In this document: in pieces, positions 15,744-19,182 of the stretch
Position numbering within the stretch: position 1 is the stretch's first letter
Layout: each line of letters begins with the position of its first letter
NCBI GenBank assembly: GCA_018333845.1
Contig: JAGXSK010000355.1
Coordinates: forward strand, 1-19,182
Source: Clostridia bacterium
GTDB taxonomy: Bacteria > Bacillota > DSM-16504 > Desulfitibacterales > Desulfitibacteraceae
Direction: 5' to 3'
Length of the DNA: 19,182 bases
The notes under the pieces: generated by a model
Told to the model about the DNA's origin: nothing
The model's input: the letters and a program-made list of their open reading frames with translations, nothing else
The model's database searches: none
Made by a program: the position numbers and the translations under genes

Positions 15744-16100
15744 TTAGTTATGCCTCACGTGCTCCAGACCAGCTGTAAACAGCTGGTCTATATGATCATC
15801 ATCTAGTGAATAATACACGACCTTCCCTGCCTGACGAAATTTTACCAGCCTGCTTGCTCTTAATAACCTGAGCTGATGTGAAACAGCTGACTGGGTCAAT
15901 CCCAGAACTGCCACAATATCACACACGCACATCTCTGATTGGGAAAGAACATGGAGTATTTTTACCCTTGCAGGGTTGCTGAGGATTTTAAAAATGTCTG
16001 CCAGCTCCTGGGCCTCTTCTGGGGAAATCATTCCTCTTTGAACCCTTTCCACCACCTCTGCATGTATACAATTTACCTCACATAAGTCTTTTTTATCCAT
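15744..16100 (-). CDS. ArsR/SmtB-family metal-sensing repressor (CadC/ZiaR-like)
   Basis: A 118-aa winged-helix repressor that should release its operator on binding Zn, Cd or Pb. The helix-turn-helix includes LGLTQSAVSHQLRLLR (about 66-81). It has both metal sites of the family. Alpha3N ligands: C7 and C11 in the N-terminal arm with C58 and C60 (MCVCD). Alpha5 ligands: D101, H103, H114 and H117, the exact D-x-H-x10-H-x2-H spacing. This combination is typical of CadC and ZiaR. AGGAGG lies five bases before the ATG at 16100. A promoter and a 12-2-12 operator lie upstream and cadA follows, so it is almost certainly autoregulated and controls cadA. Confidence 0.95.
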   Translation of the reverse strand: MDKKDLCEVNCIHAEVVERVQRGMISPEEAQELADIFKILSNPARVKILHVLSQSEMCVCDIVAVLGLTQSAVSHQLRLLRASRLVKFRQAGKVVYYSLDDDHIDQLFTAGLEHVRHN

Positions 16101-16130
16101 GATTACCTCCTGTATCTTTAAATTAGCGGT

Positions 16131-16196
16131 AGCCAGGGGGACGGTTCTCTTGGCTAAAACTGCAAACTTTAACCAAGAGAACCGTCCCCCTGGTTA
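16131..16196. repeat. GGGGACGGTTC REP-like palindrome, short form, copy C
   Basis: A perfect 21-bp inverted repeat at 16133-16153 and 16173-16193, with a 19-base loop. The outer 15 bases (CCAGGGGGACGGTTC) are shared with copies A and B; the inner part (TCTTGG) and loop differ. It lies between the promoter and the start codon of arsR, so it is a strong hairpin in the mRNA leader. There is no T-run after it. Confidence 0.88.
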
Positions 16197-16210
16197 TACC
16201 TGGTTGTGTG

Positions 16211-16236
16211 TACATATGATAATGTTTTCATATGTA
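16211..16236. promoter_or_regulatory. 12-2-12 operator for the ArsR/SmtB-type repressor
   Basis: On the minus strand the half-sites are TACATATGAAAA and TTATCATATGTA, separated by CA; 11 of 12 positions are symmetric. This is the classic architecture of SmtB/CadC/ZiaR operators. It begins two bases after the -10 element and covers the predicted transcription start. Confidence 0.85.
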
Positions 16237-16238
16237 TT

Positions 16239-16267
16239 AGTATATGCTTAAAGGATTGCTATGTCAA
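16239..16267 (-). promoter_or_regulatory. Sigma-A promoter for arsR-cadA
   Basis: Minus strand: TTGACA (16267-16262), 17-base spacer, TATACT (16244-16239). The predicted start, near 16232, lies inside the operator. The leader to the arsR ATG would be about 130 bases and include the 21-bp hairpin. Confidence 0.82.
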
Positions 16268-16283
16268 TTTAAAAAAGCTAAGG

Positions 16284-16327
16284 TATTTTAAAAACCACCC
16301 GTAGTTCACAGTGAACAGGGGTGGTTT
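16284..16327 (-). terminator. Intrinsic terminator of the ctp-minJ-PRK06851 unit
   Basis: AAACCACCC (16292-16300) pairs with GGGTGGTTT (16319-16327), with an inner GTTCAC/GTGAAC pair. On the minus strand the stem runs into TTTTTAAAAT. It begins 7 bases after the preceding stop codon. Confidence 0.82.
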
Positions 16328-16333
16328 CATGTT

Positions 16334-17443
16334 TTACAGGCTATTGGTATTATTGAGTTTTTCTATTTCCTCTTCAAGGCTTTTCTGTAAGCCCTCTAGT
16401 ATTTCATACATCTTGGAGCTATTAGTAGCTTTTGCATATATCCCATCAAGCTTGTCAAGGAATGCCTTTACATCTTTAAAGGTGCGTACAGCCTGGTCCT
16501 GGGTTAACTCAAATTCTTCTTCAAGGCGAGCCGCCTTTTCAGAAGAACCAGCAACAACCTCATGAGCAATACACTCCAGCATATCAACCACTACATCACC
16601 AATTCTGGTGGGCTCCACCAGATGGGGTGGGGTGCCATGAATTACTGCCACTTTCAATTGTGGTATAACCGCCATGTCAAACTTGTTTGGATCAAGGGCA
16701 CAATGATAAATATCCACATCATAATTTCTTCTGCTAGCTTCTTTAACTACCTTTTCAATGAGGGTAGCCTTGCCTGTTCCCGGCTGTCCTTTTAAAATAA
16801 ATCTTCTGGTACAAGCAGCAGTGATTTCATTGATAAAATTAACAGAACCTTCAAAGCTTATGCTGCTTGCAAAAAGATGACGGATCCTTGGCCTGGCATC
16901 CTTAAAGATTGCATTTAAAACCTTCCCAGCTTTTTCATCAGCTTTATCAGGTTTTAATCCGACAGCATAAAGCTTTTCCCAATGGTTGTGGATTTCTCTT
17001 GCCGTTTTAAGATAGCGAATACCTTTATCCATGACAGTCATCATCTTATTTGTCAGCTGCACTATTTCTTCTCTGCATTCATCTAGTACCTCTTTATCCC
17101 AACACTCTTCCAGGTTGATTGTTTGCTCAACCACTCCTGGATATTTCGAGACATGCCTGTGGGGGTATGTTCCATCAATTACAGCAGTCTTAATGGCCGC
17201 AATAATAATTCCATCCACCTTTTTATGATCCATGCCGCATATGATATATTCAACGGAAACTCCCATATTATTTAAATACGCTGCTGTTTTCTTGAGGTAA
17301 TCAGATTTTATTTCATAGGTTCCACCTGAAAGTATATAAATTTTTCGAAGTCCAGACAAAACTGAATCAGTATATGAAATAAAACCATCTGCAGTAATAG
17401 CCTCGGCAAAAATCGGGACATTTTTTCCACTTGCATTATCCAT
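16334..17443 (-). CDS. PRK06851-like tandem P-loop ATPase-type protein, first P-loop degenerate
   Basis: The 369-aa protein consists of two homologous halves. The second half has an intact Walker A, GQPGTGKAT at residues 219-227, after RRFILK. It continues YDVDIYHCALDPNKFDMAVIP and VAVIHGTPPHLVEP. The first half has the same order, KIYILSGGTYEIKSDY (34-49), VSVEYIICGMDHKKVDGIII (62-81) and TAVIDGTYPHRHV (86-98), but the P-loop glycines and lysine-threonine are gone. The family is known to me only as an uncharacterised clostridial and bacillar ATPase-like group. It is cytosolic with a coiled-coil C-terminus. ATG at 17443 with GGGAGAGG upstream; 45 bases after the MinJ-like gene and followed by a terminator, so it ends that operon. 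Confidence 0.8.
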   Translation of the reverse strand: MDNASGKNVPIFAEAITADGFISYTDSVLSGLRKIYILSGGTYEIKSDYLKKTAAYLNNMGVSVEYIICGMDHKKVDGIIIAAIKTAVIDGTYPHRHVSKYPGVVEQTINLEECWDKEVLDECREEIVQLTNKMMTVMDKGIRYLKTAREIHNHWEKLYAVGLKPDKADEKAGKVLNAIFKDARPRIRHLFASSISFEGSVNFINEITAACTRRFILKGQPGTGKATLIEKVVKEASRRNYDVDIYHCALDPNKFDMAVIPQLKVAVIHGTPPHLVEPTRIGDVVVDMLECIAHEVVAGSSEKAARLEEEFELTQDQAVRTFKDVKAFLDKLDGIYAKATNSSKMYEILEGLQKSLEEEIEKLNNTNSL

Positions 17444-17488
17444 AAGCCTCTCCCCCTTACTTATGTTCTTTCCAGTGCCTCACCTCTC

Positions 17489-18751
17489 CTACCACTCAGG
17501 TTTATCTCCCTTTTTGAACTTCTTAACAATATTTTGAATAAATCTTGCCAGCATGCCCTTGGCAGAAAGTGTGACTTGAGCACTATCTGTAGGTTCAGGC
17601 ACTGGAATAATACCAAGGGATTTCCCGGGTTTTAACCAGAGGATCTCACGATATATTCTATTATCGGTATTTTTAACATATTCAATCTCGACAAAATTAT
17701 AGACAGTTTGCAGGAGGGCTGCCAGGTGATACCTGTTTTCAACCCTCATACTGTTGATAGATAAAATAATGTCACCACTGCAGATACCCATTTTCATGGC
17801 TGGTGAGCCTTTGACAACATCCAGCAGCCTGACCCCAACATCTGAAGCTACATACAGGGGTTTCCCCTGCATTTCATTTCTTTTGCCCAGGTAAATGGTT
17901 AGTTCGTGGCCAAGGGCACCAAATAAAGCTGGCAGTATTGCCAGGTAAGGATGATGGGAGGCAATAACTGCAAGTATAAATAAAATAATACTATATACTG
18001 ATAAAAGTGCCGCAGTATGATAACTTTTCTGCTGGGGATTCATTGTCATGGCAATGTCACCATATCCAAGGGCGGCAATTACAGGGAGCATGGCATAATA
18101 ACTTTGTTCTGGATTTATGGGCTCAAAGGATTTAATGAGGGGCCACCAGTCTGGCATTGGTACAATTTCACCGGCAGGCACACCTGTGACAACTACAAGG
18201 GCAACAATGGGTATGGGCCAGAATTTCTGTAAAGTAAAGGCTCCCACTGTTTCTCCCTTATGATTTTTCGTATAAACAGGCATTGCACCTAAATGGCCGC
18301 TTGCTACTATTAAAAAACTTTCGATTAAATGCAATATGGCCACCAGACCCATTAAATGAGCTACCTCAATTTGAGGCCATCCAAACAGTAAATAACTTAA
18401 GGATATGATACTGCCTGCATAGGAAAAGCACAAGAATCTTGGGCTTACCAGGAGCAGTAAGATAGCCACTGCCCATAAAAATCCAATGCCTATATTGGTA
18501 ATGGTTATGCCTCCTATTATCATTAGCAAGGCACCAATAATTCCTCCTAGTATGCCATGTATAACAGCAATTGTTACCTGCTGCCACACAGTCTCGTCCT
18601 TTACTCCAAATAGTCTTTCCTTATGCCCTGCAATGCGTCGGTATTGCAGGGCTATTAAGAATACAATGACCCAAAAAAATGGAGAAAGCATCAAAAATCC
18701 AAAGGATTTCAAGATCATGGATATAAGGTCAATTATAAAAGAAAATGCCAC
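17489..18751 (-). CDS. MinJ-like polytopic membrane protein with C-terminal PDZ domain
   Basis: The 420-aa protein has about eight membrane segments (first near 12-36, last near 255-285), then a PDZ domain at roughly 300-370 (VGVRLLDVVKGSPAMKMGICSGDIILSINSMRV) and a basic tail ending KKFKKGDKPEW. Architecture and position next to an S41 peptidase and near uvrB match Bacillus MinJ, which bridges DivIVA to MinD and directs division-site selection. Sequence similarity over the N-terminus (FGFLMLSPFFWVIVFLIALQYRR) is suggestive. Start is GTG at 18751 with GGTGA upstream; an in-frame ATG 11 codons later is an alternative. Whether it works in division here is inference; it could be a general PDZ scaffold. 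Confidence 0.82.
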   Translation of the reverse strand: MAFSFIIDLISMILKSFGFLMLSPFFWVIVFLIALQYRRIAGHKERLFGVKDETVWQQVTIAVIHGILGGIIGALLMIIGGITITNIGIGFLWAVAILLLLVSPRFLCFSYAGSIISLSYLLFGWPQIEVAHLMGLVAILHLIESFLIVASGHLGAMPVYTKNHKGETVGAFTLQKFWPIPIVALVVVTGVPAGEIVPMPDWWPLIKSFEPINPEQSYYAMLPVIAALGYGDIAMTMNPQQKSYHTAALLSVYSIILFILAVIASHHPYLAILPALFGALGHELTIYLGKRNEMQGKPLYVASDVGVRLLDVVKGSPAMKMGICSGDIILSINSMRVENRYHLAALLQTVYNFVEIEYVKNTDNRIYREILWLKPGKSLGIIPVPEPTDSAQVTLSAKGMLARFIQNIVKKFKKGDKPEW

Positions 18752-18773
18752 TATTCTATCACCAACTTTTGCC

Positions 18774-18818
18774 GAAAGCTTAAATCAGATGGAACTGCAG
18801 AACCTGATTTAAGCTTTC
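18774..18818. repeat. Perfect 15-bp inverted repeat between the S41 peptidase and MinJ-like genes
   Basis: GAAAGCTTAAATCAG (18774-18788) and its exact complement (18804-18818), with a 15-base loop. It is in the middle of the 148-base gap. On the minus strand no T-run follows it, so an ordinary intrinsic terminator for the peptidase gene is unlikely; mRNA processing or differential stability is possible. Confidence 0.75.
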
Positions 18819-18899
18819 AATGTTTTAATATTCTATTCTAAAGTATTTAGTTCTGTTCTATTGTCTTTTGTTTTTTCGCCTGTTCTTTATTGCATCAGT

Positions 18900-19182
18900 T
18901 TAATTGATTTTTTGCTTTAATATTTCAATAGCCTTTTGCAGCTGGGGATCATTAGCCGGGTCTGGAGCATCCTGTAATGCTTCCAGGGTTTCCTCTGGAG
19001 TTAAAATAATTTCAATGTCTGGCTCTATCCCTTTTTCATTAATATCTCTTTCTCCTGGAGTAAGGTATCTGGCAGTAGTCAGCTTTAATGCAGCACCGTC
19101 ACCTATTGGGAACAGGCTCTGAACGAGTCCCTTGCCAAAGGTCTTTTCGCCTACTAATATTCCCACACCTGTATCCTGTATG
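18900..19182 (-). CDS. S41-family C-terminal processing peptidase (CtpA/CtpB-like), C-terminal part
   Basis: The gene enters from the right edge and only its last 93 codons are present. The reading frame continues to the edge (IQDTGVGILVGEKTFGKG), so the apparent GTG start at 19166 is internal. VGEKTFGKGLVQ carries the lysine of the Ser-Lys catalytic dyad; the serine would lie outside the window. The following GDGAALKLTTARYLTPGERDINEKGIEPDI is the typical end of the S41 core (shown here as one family landmark: ALKLTTARYLTP, then KGIEPDI). A charged tail ends KQKIN. Family members are membrane-anchored or secreted, usually with a PDZ domain, and degrade or process extracytoplasmic proteins; CtpB activates sporulation signalling in Bacillus. 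It is adjacent to the MinJ-like gene as in Bacillus. Confidence 0.93.
   Translation of the reverse strand, partial: IQDTGVGILVGEKTFGKGLVQSLFPIGDGAALKLTTARYLTPGERDINEKGIEPDIEIILTPEETLEALQDAPDPANDPQLQKAIEILKQKIN

Overview
The window looks like chromosome of a low- to moderate-GC anaerobic Bacillota, most likely class Clostridia. The reasons are Gram-positive gene order, strong AGGAGG-type ribosome binding sites, perfect or near-perfect sigma-A promoters, frequent GTG/TTG starts, and the combination rapZ / uvrABC / S41 peptidase plus MinJ-like protein. The genus cannot be fixed from the sequence. Almost everything is on the minus strand; only three genes (a 93-aa unknown, a chemoreceptor and a 76-aa small membrane protein) are on the plus strand.

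Reading in the direction of minus-strand transcription (right to left): (1) 19182-16285, the tail of an S41 C-terminal processing peptidase, a MinJ-like polytopic PDZ protein, and a PRK06851-type tandem P-loop protein, closed by an intrinsic terminator. (2) 16267-10604, a metal-responsive unit: sigma-A promoter overlapped by a 12-2-12 ArsR/SmtB-type operator, an ArsR repressor with both alpha3N and alpha5 metal ligands, a CadA/ZntA P1B ATPase, then with short gaps uvrB and a 265-aa protein of unknown function. (3) 10522-7976, a plus-strand insert (chemoreceptor and small membrane protein) that separates uvrB from uvrA. (4) 8004-3170, uvrA and uvrC, with overlapping reading frames, driven by a promoter carrying a LexA/DinR-type box. 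(5) 3168-2703, a heptad-repeat element and a plus-strand 93-aa orphan gene behind a perfect consensus promoter. (6) 2591-1, a Cof-type HAD phosphatase, two tandem PHP-domain proteins and the start of rapZ.

The genes form recognisable functional groups: nucleotide excision repair (UvrA, UvrB, UvrC), metal efflux and its regulator, cell-division/proteolysis genes that sit near uvrBA in Bacillus too, and RNA/cell-wall regulation (RapZ). The neighbourhood is mostly conserved housekeeping.

Two families of non-coding palindromic elements are overlaid on it. GGGGACGGTTC-type REP-like palindromes occur three times (two long copies bracket the chemoreceptor, one short copy lies in the arsR leader). 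A 7-nt-period inverted element occurs twice (after uvrC and between arsR and cadA). I found no tRNA, rRNA, CRISPR array or transposase gene, and nothing that is clearly a new multi-gene system. The best leads are the repeat elements, the tandem P-loop protein with one dead P-loop, the uncharacterised 265-aa protein with its in-frame downstream extension, and the regulatory sites.
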